Source: an uncultured Pirellulaceae bacterium (GTDB lineage: Bacteria > Planctomycetota > Planctomycetia > Pirellulales > Pirellulaceae). Taken from it: DNA of 37,648 bases. Both the position numbers and the translations under genes were made by a program. The notes below the pieces were generated by a model. The model did no database searches, was not told the DNA's origin, and saw only the letters and a program-made list of their open reading frames with translations. The stretch covers positions 1-37,648 of the forward strand of contig CALLUY010000104.1 in assembly GCA_938010615.1 (NCBI GenBank), in the 5' to 3' direction. This document shows positions 8,647 to 17,173 of the stretch, one piece after another. The first letter of the stretch is position 1; each line of letters starts with the position of its first letter.

Positions 8647-11544
8647 TTACTTGACTCTTCGATTCGGATTAATATTTCTTTGTTCATTGAAGACGCGGAA
8701 CCACAACACAACAATGCCGAGCATCAAAGCCGGCAGCGGTGCGGTGAGTGCGGTATACGTTCGAATTCGATTTTTCCGACCTTCAATCTGTGCTTGTTCG
8801 TCGGCTTCGAGTTCGGTTACTTCCTGTTTCAATTTTCGATCGAGCTTCTTTTTCTTGATCTCAAACTGGCGCTGAACGTCGGTAGCGCGTTGGCTGGTTT
8901 TCTGAAGCTTTTCCAAGAAGCCGAGCGATTCGTTGCCTTGAATTTCTTCCGTTGCGACGTCAAGCTTCGCTTGTGCGGCATCGAGTTCGTCCTGAACTTC
9001 CTTTTCGATTTCCTGCTGTTTTGCCAAACGTTGCTCGCGAAACAGTTTGAAGATCGACTCCAGTTGCACCAACGTGCGAGGACGCTGACGACGGTTGCGA
9101 AGCTGCACGAAATCGTCTGCCCCACCAAGAACTTCAATCGCGTTGAGCAAGAAACTCAAGTTGTCCAGCTTTTGGCCAACCTGTTCATCAAGTGCTGCTT
9201 CCTGTTGGAACGCAAGGTCGGACGCGAAATCGAGATCCGTGATAATGACAAGGTCTAGCCCACCTTCGACGTCCCCCTTTGCTTTGACTCTCGCTGCCAC
9301 GCAGTAGTTCTGCGTATCGACCATCGTTCGCGGGCTCGGATTAAGCACCTTCAACAAGTCGTTCGTGATTTGGCTGCGAGCAGGTTCCTCGCGGACGGTC
9401 AGTTTGCCAGTAACAGGGTTCAGCATCTGCATCGTTTGGCTTGGCGTCGTCGTGAGCTCATCCCACTCGATGCGGCCAGAGGCGAATCCGACCGTTGCCA
9501 ACGGAGTAAAATCGTACTTTGAGCCAGAACCTTCCATGATGTAGCCGGGATAGAACATCAACAGTTCCTGAAGCCCACCGGAAACTGGATCTTCGGCATT
9601 GAAGGCGACGTTCGAATCGCTGTCTTTGACGAACACGAAAGCTTTGTCGTACTGACCATAGTAGGTTGGCCAATTTTGTCCGGCATAAGCAGGCCAAGCT
9701 GGATCAAAACCGGGATGCGGATCTTCCATGTTCCAAACAGAGGCGCCATTGTTCCATTGCACACCGATTGCAGAAAACAGTGTCGACGCGGTTCCCCCAT
9801 CAGCCTTGGGGTCTTTTGAGCTGGTTAAAATGTCCACGTAGGGCGAATCTTTGGGAACGCGAGACATTTTTGGCGCGTTGAGGATGCCCAAGTTGGTCGG
9901 GTTCTGAAACGCCCAAAAGAACGGCAGCGGATCGGCCAAAATAACTGCTGGGTTTCCAGCTTCGAGATACTTAACCAACGCCGCAATGGAAGGCGCGTCG
10001 AGGCTCGCAGGATCGGCAACCAACAACACGTCCGGCGCTGCACGAACTTTCTTTTCTGGTTTCGCTTCTGCTTCAGCGTTTTCCGCATCGGCGTTTTCAG
10101 CATCAGCATCTGCGGCGGGAGTCTTCTCCTGTGGAAGAAACGTATCGAGTTCGCTGCCGCTGATGTATTTGATTTTGAACTGCTGCTTCAAAACGTCCAT
10201 CGTGCTGTTGTATGACCACGGGACTCGACGACCTTGATACTTGGGGCCACCAAAGTGAGCATCGGTATCCAAAATCCCGAGCGTCAATTTGTTGCTTTTG
10301 TCCATCGAAGTATAAATCGCGTGGCTCAATTCGTATTCGATCGATTTGTTCGAATCGAAGAAAGGCAACGTCGTTTCACCGGCTGCACTTGTAACGTGAG
10401 CGCCAAGATATACGTCGCGCTGGATCGTGATGCCGTCTTCTTCGGAGCGATCTTCACGCCCCTCAATACCAAGTTTCTGAGCCGCAATTTCGAGGTCACT
10501 ATTGGGCGTCACGTTGTTGACGATGACTTCGACGTTCTCGCCGCCGAAGCTGTCGTACTGGCGTAGCATTCCCTCGAAGTTCTTTTTGACGTTGGTGTAC
10601 TTCTGCGGAATATCTTCGCTGATGTAAGCTTGGATCGTGACCTTACGATCGGAATCCTTTACCTTCTTAAGCGTCTCAAGCGTCGCCTCATTGAGCGTAA
10701 AAAGTTTCTCCTTGGTCAAATCAAGTTGAGCCGTTGCCGTTGCCGGAGAAGTATCAACGATATTGAAGATTGCGAACACTGCGGCCGCCAACGCAATGGC
10801 ACGAATGACAAACTGCCAGCCCATGTTGCCGTCGTCGCCTCGATTCCAATGTCGTCGACTGATCACGACCATGTTCAAATACAGCATCACAACCGTAAGG
10901 CCCACGTAGTAAACGATGGAAACCAAAGATATTTGACCGATCGTGTAGTCCTTCAAGTGCCAGCCGATGCTGTATCGATTTAGCCCTAGTCCATCGCCGA
11001 GGTAACTTCCTAGGACTGGAATGGAACAGAACGCAGCGCCCAGGATGAAAGCGACCGTGGTGCTGCCCGTTAGCGAAGACGCGAACATGCCAACAGAGAT
11101 CAATGCGGATCCGCTGAGCCAATAGCCCAAGTACGTCGTTCCGATAATTCCCCAATCGGGATTGCCGAGTGCTCCCAAGGCGATCAGTTGCGTCGTCGAA
11201 AACAGGAGAGCGATCGTGTAGACCGCGACGGCTGCGAAGTACTTGCCCAGCAAGACATCGAAGTCTGACGCGGGCAGCGTGAAAAGAATCGCATCGGTTC
11301 CCTGCCGCCGTTCGTCAGCCCAAAGCGGCATCGTGATCGCGGGAATAAACAGTAGCAGCAGCTCTGGATAAAAGTTACTCAGCTGATCCAAGTTGGCCAA
11401 GTTGTCCGCAAAGAACTGCGGACAGAATGCTTGCAACGCACAGACCGTCACAAAGGCAACTATAAACAAATAGCCCAGCACGCCCGTGAAATACTGCTTC
11501 AGGTTGCGCCAGAAAACTGCGGAAATGACATGCCATCGAAACAT
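8647..11544 (-). CDS. ABC-2 permease fused to GldG-type auxiliary domain
   Basis: The likely start is the ATG at 11544 (MFRWHVISAVFWRNLKQYF), giving 965 residues. An upstream TTG at 11616 would abut the ATPase gene but adds a non-conserved stretch. Residues about 1-240 form six membrane helices of an ABC-2/GldF permease. The region beginning VTIQAYISEDIPQKYTNVK is a GldG-like extracytoplasmic (ABC_transp_aux) domain. It is followed by an Ala/Glu linker, a long coiled coil and a final membrane helix (LPALMLGIVVLWFRVF). In Bacteroidota GldF and GldG are separate proteins; here they are one chain. It should pair with the ATPase at 11617 to make a GldAFG-like transporter. Gliding is not implied; these operons occur widely in non-gliding bacteria. 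Confidence 0.88.
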   Translation of the reverse strand: MFRWHVISAVFWRNLKQYFTGVLGYLFIVAFVTVCALQAFCPQFFADNLANLDQLSNFYPELLLLFIPAITMPLWADERRQGTDAILFTLPASDFDVLLGKYFAAVAVYTIALLFSTTQLIALGALGNPDWGIIGTTYLGYWLSGSALISVGMFASSLTGSTTVAFILGAAFCSIPVLGSYLGDGLGLNRYSIGWHLKDYTIGQISLVSIVYYVGLTVVMLYLNMVVISRRHWNRGDDGNMGWQFVIRAIALAAAVFAIFNIVDTSPATATAQLDLTKEKLFTLNEATLETLKKVKDSDRKVTIQAYISEDIPQKYTNVKKNFEGMLRQYDSFGGENVEVIVNNVTPNSDLEIAAQKLGIEGREDRSEEDGITIQRDVYLGAHVTSAAGETTLPFFDSNKSIEYELSHAIYTSMDKSNKLTLGILDTDAHFGGPKYQGRRVPWSYNSTMDVLKQQFKIKYISGSELDTFLPQEKTPAADADAENADAENAEAEAKPEKKVRAAPDVLLVADPASLDAPSIAALVKYLEAGNPAVILADPLPFFWAFQNPTNLGILNAPKMSRVPKDSPYVDILTSSKDPKADGGTASTLFSAIGVQWNNGASVWNMEDPHPGFDPAWPAYAGQNWPTYYGQYDKAFVFVKDSDSNVAFNAEDPVSGGLQELLMFYPGYIMEGSGSKYDFTPLATVGFASGRIEWDELTTTPSQTMQMLNPVTGKLTVREEPARSQITNDLLKVLNPSPRTMVDTQNYCVAARVKAKGDVEGGLDLVIITDLDFASDLAFQQEAALDEQVGQKLDNLSFLLNAIEVLGGADDFVQLRNRRQRPRTLVQLESIFKLFREQRLAKQQEIEKEVQDELDAAQAKLDVATEEIQGNESLGFLEKLQKTSQRATDVQRQFEIKKKKLDRKLKQEVTELEADEQAQIEGRKNRIRTYTALTAPLPALMLGIVVLWFRVFNEQRNINPNRRVK

Positions 11545-11616
11545 GCTTCGTCGGTCCTGTAAAAAAGAATCGTAAGTCAAGTCTGTGAAAATTGTCGCCT
11601 GAGCGACACCAGTCAA

Positions 11617-12369
11617 CTAAGCGGTCTGAAAACCAGTCAGCTCATGAAAGCGGTTCGCCATCGCTTCACGTTGTCCCATATCGCCGATCGAACCATCAAA
11701 GACAATCTGTCCTTGATCAATCAAGACGACTCGGCTGCACAATGTTTCTACTTCCTGCAGCACGTGCGTCGAAAGCAACACCGTTTTCGATTTGCCCAAC
11801 TCGAGAATCAATTCCCTGATGCCAACCAGTTGGTTTGGATCGAGTCCGCTGGTCGGTTCGTCAAGAATGAGCACATCAGGATCGTGCAAAATCGCTTGCG
11901 CCATCCCGACTCGCTGGCGAAAGCCTCGCGACAGCTTACTGATGGGCTTATTCCAGACTTCTTCAAGATTGCATTTCTCTGCAACGAAACCCATGCGATC
12001 CTTCCGCTGTTTTCTCGTTAGCCCACGGGCACGAGCAAGATACTTGAGCGCACCTTTGGGGGTCATCTCATCGTAGAGCGGCCCGTTTTCAGGAAGGTAG
12101 CCGATGTGCGTAGAAGCTTCGATACGTTCGGTTTGCATGCTCTTGCCCGCAATGCGGACTGAGCCTTTGGTTGGAGAAAGGAAACCCGTCAACATTTTCA
12201 TGGTGGTGGATTTACCTGCGCCGTTTGGACCCAAAAAAGCGCAAACTTGTTGTCGCGGAACAGAAAACGAAACGTCGTTCACGGCCGCAAAAGGTCCGTA
12301 ATATTTGCAGAGCGATTCGGCTTGAATCAATGCTTCCGACTCAGCCGACGGAGTTGGATTGGATGACAT
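11617..12369 (-). CDS. GldA-like ABC transporter ATPase
   Basis: A 250-residue ATP-binding subunit with all motifs intact: Walker A GPNGAGKST (residues 47-55), signature LSRGFRQ (146-152), Walker B VLILDEPTSGLD (from 166) and the switch His in LLSTHVL (His202). The full length and the SYLPENGPLYDEM-like region fit the GldA/CcmA/NatA-type ABC-2 exporter ATPases. It is the first gene of the minus-strand operon and should energise the permease-GldG fusion just downstream. ATG at 12369. Substrate unknown. Confidence 0.9.
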   Translation of the reverse strand: MSSNPTPSAESEALIQAESLCKYYGPFAAVNDVSFSVPRQQVCAFLGPNGAGKSTTMKMLTGFLSPTKGSVRIAGKSMQTERIEASTHIGYLPENGPLYDEMTPKGALKYLARARGLTRKQRKDRMGFVAEKCNLEEVWNKPISKLSRGFRQRVGMAQAILHDPDVLILDEPTSGLDPNQLVGIRELILELGKSKTVLLSTHVLQEVETLCSRVVLIDQGQIVFDGSIGDMGQREAMANRFHELTGFQTA

Positions 12370-12599
12370 TTTTGAGTCTCGAAGGAGTGGGTCGCTTCAA
12401 AGCTGCTAATGTATCCAAACAGGGCACCGACAATCAACAGGGGTGCAGGAAATAGACCGTTTGGCGGAAAAAAATGCCAGTGCGTGGTTCCAATATGAAC
12501 TCGGGGTCGTGGACAACCGTAAAATTGAATTGGAACGAAGGGAGGGCTAGTGGGGCTAGTGCTAGTGGTATGTCCGCACTGAATTGACCAGTCGTTGCG
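12370..12599. other. Intergenic region upstream of the ABC operon
   Basis: This gap must hold the promoter of the minus-strand ABC/GldG/DUF4340 operon, but no confident -35/-10 pair is visible. The stretch near 12545-12570 contains short GGCTAGTG-type repeats. Apart from the terminator hairpins at 12600-12644, I see no other structure here. Confidence 0.4.
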
Positions 12600-12614
12600 G
12601 ACGCTGCCAGCGTC
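12600..12614. repeat. Small perfect hairpin next to terminator
   Basis: GACGCT-GCC-AGCGTC forms a 6-bp stem with a 3-base loop. It is just beyond the terminator at 12621-12644 on the minus strand and shares the CTGCCAG core with it. It may be part of a dispersed repeat pair rather than functional on its own. Confidence 0.5.
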
Positions 12615-12620
12615 AGTTGC

Positions 12621-12644
12621 AAAAAAGGATGCTGGCAGCATCCT
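12621..12644 (-). terminator. Rho-independent terminator of the GGDEF-EAL gene
   Basis: Read on the minus strand, GGATGCTGCCAGCATCC (a 6-bp stem, extendable to 8) is directly followed by six Ts. It starts 48 nt after the stop codon at 12692, in the correct orientation to end the c-di-GMP gene transcript before the ABC operon promoter. Confidence 0.75.
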
Positions 12645-12691
12645 CAACGGATCTTTGGACCGACGAATCGCAATTCAGTTCTGATGGAATT

Positions 12692-15019
12692 CTAGTGGCC
12701 AGCGTTTTCGAAAGCTGAATCTTCGTGAACGTCCTGATTCGCGAACAGCATGACGCATTCGTTCGGCGGGAGAGGCTTTCCACCATAGAATCCCTGGAAA
12801 TATTCGCAGTCATGACTCAGCAAGAAATCCAACTGCTCCTTGGATTCTACGCCCTCTGCGAGCACTTCCATGCCAAGGCTTAACCCAAGGACAACGATAC
12901 TGCTGGCGATCGTTCCGTCGTCCCTGTGCGGGATGTCGCTGACGAAAGCCCGGTCGATTTTCAGTTGATCAATCGGGAAGTTCTTCAGGTATGCGAGAGA
13001 CGAATAGCCAGTGCCGAAGTCATCGATACTGATCATGCAGCCAAATGCCTTGAGTTTCGTCAACGTCTCGGCTGTGTGGGTCACATCCGAGATAATGGCG
13101 CCTTCGGTGATCTCGAGGTCAATGCATTCTGGCGCGACATCGTGTCGTTCAAGCGTTTCGACGACTCGAGAATAGAAGTTAGGATCGCGAAACTGGACAG
13201 GAGAAATGTTGATGGCAACACGGGTGGAAATACCTGTTAATTCCCATTCCTTAAGTTGTCGACATGCTTGATCCAAAATCCACTGACCGGTCTCGATAAT
13301 CCGTCCTGAACTTTCGAGGACAGGAATGAACTCCGCGGGAGACACGACATTTCCGTTTTGGTTCCATCGGATCAATGCTTCAAATCCAACAACTTTTCGT
13401 GTGCGAGTTTCAAATTGTGGCTGATAGACGAGCGAAAATTCATCACGCGACATTGCCTCAGAAAGCTTGCTTTCTACCTGCTTGCGATGGACAAGATCTT
13501 CAGTCATTGCCGAGCGGTAAAGCGAAACATCCTTCGAGCTAAATTTTGCGTTGTACATCGCCGTATCAGCAAACGTGAATAACTCCTCGGAAGAACGTGA
13601 GTCATTCGGATAAATGCTGGCGCCGATACTCGCTCCGACTTGCAGTTTGCTGTTTTCAAAATGCATGGGTTCTCGAATCGCTTCGACAATTCGATGAGAC
13701 ATATCGACGACGTAGTCAGTTGACTCTGGCCGGTGAAGGATGACGGTAAATTCGTCTCCACCCAAGCGTGACACGATGTCTTGGTCGCCGACAACACTTT
13801 GAATTCTTTTGGCTGTTTCAATCAGGACAAGATCTCCAACGGAATGGCCAAGGGTATCGTTGATTTCTTTGAATCCGTCCATGTCCAGAACGATCAACGC
13901 AAGTTTTCCATCATGAAGCAAGGAATCTTGAGTCATGGCTTCAAGGTGCATGCGGAAACTCAAACGATTCGAAAGCCCGGTGAGCGTGTCGACGTTGGCC
14001 AATACTTTCAGTTCTTCCGCTTTCTTTGATAGCCGCTGTGTTGCAACTTTTAGTTTGGTCTCATCGCGAACCACACCGAAGACTGCTTCCACGTTTCCGT
14101 TGGCACCGAGTTCTGAGAATCCTTGGCATGCCATGTGCCTTTCGATGTTGTCATCTTGAAAAGACAAGTCAAGCGAAAAGGAAGTTCCCTTGTCTGCAGC
14201 TTGTCGCAGAACTGCCTTGAGTTCTTCGGCTCCTGATGATTCGAATCGGCCAATCAGCTCATCGATATGATTCAAATGCTTCAGTTTGCAGATCCGCTTG
14301 AGCTCATCTGAAAACACGGTTGTGTTGGTGTTGAGATTCCAATGCCAGTAGCCAATAGAAGCCGTTTCTTCTGCCAAATTCAGCAATCGCGTCTTCTCTT
14401 TGAGGCTGTCTGCCAGTCGTTGCAATTGGGCTGTGCGACGAACAAAACATCTCTCTGTTTGTTCGCAGATCCAGAGGATTGTCAACGAAAGAATTGACGC
14501 ACTAACCGCATGATCAAGTGTGTTCCCTAAACTGATTTGTAAAGGCGAAACAAATGGCGAGTAGAGCGAGAAAATTATCGCGGCAATAGTGAACGCAAAC
14601 CAACGCAATGCCGCTCGCATCCCCAAAAGCTGCACAGCCATCAAGGAAATAATCGCGAAATGAAACTCGATGGTTGATTCTGTAAATTGGCCGAGTGCAG
14701 AACAAATCAGCAGGCCAATCGCGTTGGTCAACAGGAACACGTTAATCACGAAATTACGTGCGGCCAATCGATTCCTATGAATCGCAGACAGCACAAAAAT
14801 GGTTCCCATAATCGCATACGGAAAGATCGCGACGGACAGGTCACGCTTGAGCGCAAGAAACGTTCCAGCTGTCCCCCAAAGGACGCCAAAAACGATCATG
14901 TACGTCGAAAGCTGCTGTACTCGGTCGTTTAACAACGATCCAAGAGCCCGCGAATCGAAGTCGTCTTTCATAAGACCGATTTCGGTTGCAGTATTGGAAT
15001 TGGCTGATCGATTGAGCAT
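12692..15019 (-). CDS. Membrane-bound GGDEF-EAL c-di-GMP turnover protein
   Basis: The frame is open from a TTG at 15193, but the most likely starts are the ATGs at 15019 (MLNRSANSN, 775 residues) or 14971 (MKDDFDSRAL). Using 15019, about six N-terminal membrane helices form a MASE-like sensor. A PAS-like region (LLNLAEETASIGYWHWNLNT) and a coiled linker follow, then GGDEF (residues 420-424, LGGDEF intact) and EAL (547-549, FEALIRW) with DDFGTGYSS and EVLAEGVES present. Both catalytic signatures are complete, so it could make and degrade cyclic di-GMP; which dominates cannot be told. The gene follows the acylphosphatase gene on the same strand and ends at an intrinsic terminator. Confidence 0.88.
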   Translation of the reverse strand: MLNRSANSNTATEIGLMKDDFDSRALGSLLNDRVQQLSTYMIVFGVLWGTAGTFLALKRDLSVAIFPYAIMGTIFVLSAIHRNRLAARNFVINVFLLTNAIGLLICSALGQFTESTIEFHFAIISLMAVQLLGMRAALRWFAFTIAAIIFSLYSPFVSPLQISLGNTLDHAVSASILSLTILWICEQTERCFVRRTAQLQRLADSLKEKTRLLNLAEETASIGYWHWNLNTNTTVFSDELKRICKLKHLNHIDELIGRFESSGAEELKAVLRQAADKGTSFSLDLSFQDDNIERHMACQGFSELGANGNVEAVFGVVRDETKLKVATQRLSKKAEELKVLANVDTLTGLSNRLSFRMHLEAMTQDSLLHDGKLALIVLDMDGFKEINDTLGHSVGDLVLIETAKRIQSVVGDQDIVSRLGGDEFTVILHRPESTDYVVDMSHRIVEAIREPMHFENSKLQVGASIGASIYPNDSRSSEELFTFADTAMYNAKFSSKDVSLYRSAMTEDLVHRKQVESKLSEAMSRDEFSLVYQPQFETRTRKVVGFEALIRWNQNGNVVSPAEFIPVLESSGRIIETGQWILDQACRQLKEWELTGISTRVAINISPVQFRDPNFYSRVVETLERHDVAPECIDLEITEGAIISDVTHTAETLTKLKAFGCMISIDDFGTGYSSLAYLKNFPIDQLKIDRAFVSDIPHRDDGTIASSIVVLGLSLGMEVLAEGVESKEQLDFLLSHDCEYFQGFYGGKPLPPNECVMLFANQDVHEDSAFENAGH

Positions 15020-15189
15020 GAAGCCGGACAGATAGATGGGAGCGTGCCCGGAAGTGTACGTTTCGTTTCGCCATAATCCAATTATTGCTCCCCCCCAATG
15101 TTGACTGATTAGGGACACAGGGCAGATTGTTCCTGTTCTGCCGAATTTACGGGAATCGTAGACCCATGATCGGGCGTCTGCGCCAACAT

Positions 15190-15480
15190 TCAACGACGAA
15201 TCTGCATCGACTGAAATTCGCCAGCAGCTTTGCTTTTGACGATCTCCTGGTCGTCGACTCGACCGTGCGTTGAATCGCAGACGTCAGCCACGTAGTCCCG
15301 AATAGAATTAGGTTTGCCTTCGACGATCATTTCGACGCTGCCGTCGGACAAGTTCTTCACCCAGCCGGAAACTTTATGTCGTTTCCCGACTTCGCTACAG
15401 GTGAATCGAAATCCAACTCCCTGAACACGCCCAATAAAGATGACATGCCAGCGAACTTCCAAACTTTTATCGGTAGTCAT
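15190..15480 (-). CDS. acyP: Acylphosphatase
   Basis: Starting at the ATG at 15480, the protein is 96 residues, the usual acylphosphatase length. The longer frame from 15633 lies inside the preceding ligase gene. The family signature GRVQGVGFR carries the phosphate-binding Arg25, and KNLSDGSVE carries the catalytic Asn43. The enzyme hydrolyses acyl phosphates in the cytosol. The start lies 14 bases inside the end of the MurE-like gene (stop at 15467), which suggests coupled translation. The stop overlaps the longest GGDEF-EAL frame, but that frame probably starts later. Confidence 0.9.
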   Translation of the reverse strand: MTTDKSLEVRWHVIFIGRVQGVGFRFTCSEVGKRHKVSGWVKNLSDGSVEMIVEGKPNSIRDYVADVCDSTHGRVDDQEIVKSKAAGEFQSMQIRR

Positions 15481-16993
15481 CAATTCGATAGATATCCGGC
15501 GAAGTGAAGTTACTGTCGATCGAAGCATTGTCAAACAGCCATGCTTCGCAAACGTCACGATCAGCAATCGTCCAGTTCTCGTCTCCCAAGAGAGCAAACG
15601 GTCTTTCGCCGCACCCTGCCACCAGCACGCCATCGTTTGGTCCGGCTTGACCGAGTGCCCATTCGATCGCGCGAAATCGATTCGGGATCAGTTGGACTTT
15701 TTGAGGTTCTTCAAAACCATCAAACATTTGGTGCATCGGTTCATAGTCAATCGCTGAGTCAACAGAATCTCGAGTCACGACGACGTTGTCGGCGGCAAGG
15801 TCGAGGACTTCTCCCATTCGCTTGCGATGTTCGTGGGATTGATCGTTAACGATTGAACAAACGCACCATACTTTTCCTTTGACAACTTGCCTAATGGTTC
15901 GCAGCGCAGTCGCCAATTGAACTGGCGTCTTGGCGGTGTCGATCCAGACACCATGATCTTGCCCACATTCGATTCGCTCCATCCGACCGGGCAGCTTCGA
16001 ACCTTGCTCGAGTCCTTTGGCGATCGACTGAAGGTCAATTCCTTGAGCCAATCCGACGGCTACCGCGTTGAGGCAATTGTAAATGTGTTCGTCGCCGATC
16101 ATTTGAGTTCTCACGGCAACCGATTCAGAACCGGTGACAACCATGAAAGTTTGTTCGCTGTCGAGCCGCTCCAAAAGTTGGCCTCTAACGTTGGCATCCT
16201 GAGTCATCCCAACGGTCAACACCGGAGAAGTACAGGACTCAACCAGAAAGTGGCTGGCTGGGTCGTCGAGATTGAGAATTGCCATTCCCGTCGGCTTGAG
16301 TGAATCGAGTATCCGTAGTTGTGAGCGTTTGTAGTTTTGCCTCGTGCCGTGGAAGTCAATATCTTCGTCACGCATGTTGGTCAGCACCGCAACATCAAGC
16401 TCAACGCCTGCGAAGTTTCGCTTGGCCAAATCACGAGAAGAAACTTCGATTACGGCATGCGTGCAATCGTTCATCGCCATCTGCGCCATTTGTTCGGCGA
16501 TCAACGGCGGATTGAGCGGTTTCCGCGGCAGCGTCGGTGTGTTTTTGCCAACCGAAACACCGAGCGAAGAGGATCGCCCCGTTGTGTGTCCCGCAACTTC
16601 CAAAATCGATTGGACGAGATGACTGGTGATCGTTTTCCCGACGCTTCCACTGACACCGACGGTTGTCAGCCGTTGGCTCGGGCCACCCGCAAGCGCGTGG
16701 CAAATCCGAGCATAGGCTTGTCGCGAATCTTGGACCAGAATTTGTGGAACGTTTGTTGCGACCAAGCGTTCTGTAATCACGGCAGTCGCGCCGTTTTCAA
16801 TTGCTTGTGGGCAGAAGTCGTGACCGTCGAGCTCCGCACCGAGAATAGCGACGTAAAGGTCGCCGGCTTGGCATTCATCCCACTGGCCACAGCAAGAATT
16901 GACGTTAACTGATTGGCCTCCGACAAACTTTGCGTTGGGCAAAATTTCACGTACCGGAATTCCATCGACGTAATTAGCGGTTTGGGTACTCAC
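15467..16993 (-). CDS. Divergent MurE-like Mur ligase paralogue
   Basis: The best start is the GTG at 16993. It is preceded by AAGGAGG with about 4 bases spacing, and the protein then begins STQTANYVDGIPVREILP like a MurE N-terminal domain (508 residues). An ATG at 17053 would add 20 residues. The ATP loop GVSGSVGKT is intact (Lys120) and the three-domain Mur layout is complete. MurE hallmarks are altered: the carbamylated Lys after HGTxxxY is Gln225, SSHAL reads SSRDL, DYAHTPD reads DTAKTPV, and the DNPR amino-acid-recognition motif is missing. So it is unlikely to add diaminopimelate in the usual way. Its substrate is unknown; a non-peptidoglycan conjugation is possible. It overlaps the acylphosphatase gene. 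Confidence 0.8.
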   Translation of the reverse strand: MSTQTANYVDGIPVREILPNAKFVGGQSVNVNSCCGQWDECQAGDLYVAILGAELDGHDFCPQAIENGATAVITERLVATNVPQILVQDSRQAYARICHALAGGPSQRLTTVGVSGSVGKTITSHLVQSILEVAGHTTGRSSSLGVSVGKNTPTLPRKPLNPPLIAEQMAQMAMNDCTHAVIEVSSRDLAKRNFAGVELDVAVLTNMRDEDIDFHGTRQNYKRSQLRILDSLKPTGMAILNLDDPASHFLVESCTSPVLTVGMTQDANVRGQLLERLDSEQTFMVVTGSESVAVRTQMIGDEHIYNCLNAVAVGLAQGIDLQSIAKGLEQGSKLPGRMERIECGQDHGVWIDTAKTPVQLATALRTIRQVVKGKVWCVCSIVNDQSHEHRKRMGEVLDLAADNVVVTRDSVDSAIDYEPMHQMFDGFEEPQKVQLIPNRFRAIEWALGQAGPNDGVLVAGCGERPFALLGDENWTIADRDVCEAWLFDNASIDSNFTSPDIYRIDDYR

Positions 16994-16998
16994 AAGGC

Positions 16999-17005
16999 CT
17001 CCTTG
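16999..17005 (-). promoter_or_regulatory. Strong Shine-Dalgarno deciding the GTG start of the Mur ligase
   Basis: On the minus strand the sequence reads CAAGGAGGCCTTGTG, an uncommonly complete AGGAGG a few bases before the GTG at 16993. Most genes in this window lack such a site, so it supports GTG over the upstream ATG at 17053. Confidence 0.65.
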
Positions 17006-17173
17006 CCTGCGATCACAAACGAATCGATCGCAGTCGAGCGATCGGCTCAGCATCCTTGCTGAGTGATAAGGATTCTCAATATCGCCGATGTTTGGTCAAG
17101 GCGAATTGCTCATGTCGCTTAAAAACAAGATGTTGCAAGCACGATCAATTGGCCTTGTGTGAAACTTTGCAGC

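Noticed and set aside
11545-11616. TTG start of the permease-GldG protein
   Set aside because: The added 24 residues are not permease-like, whereas the ATG at 11544 begins a typical ABC-2 N-terminus.
15481-15633. N-terminal extension of the acylphosphatase
   Set aside because: The extra 51 residues lie in the Mur ligase gene and have no acylphosphatase similarity.
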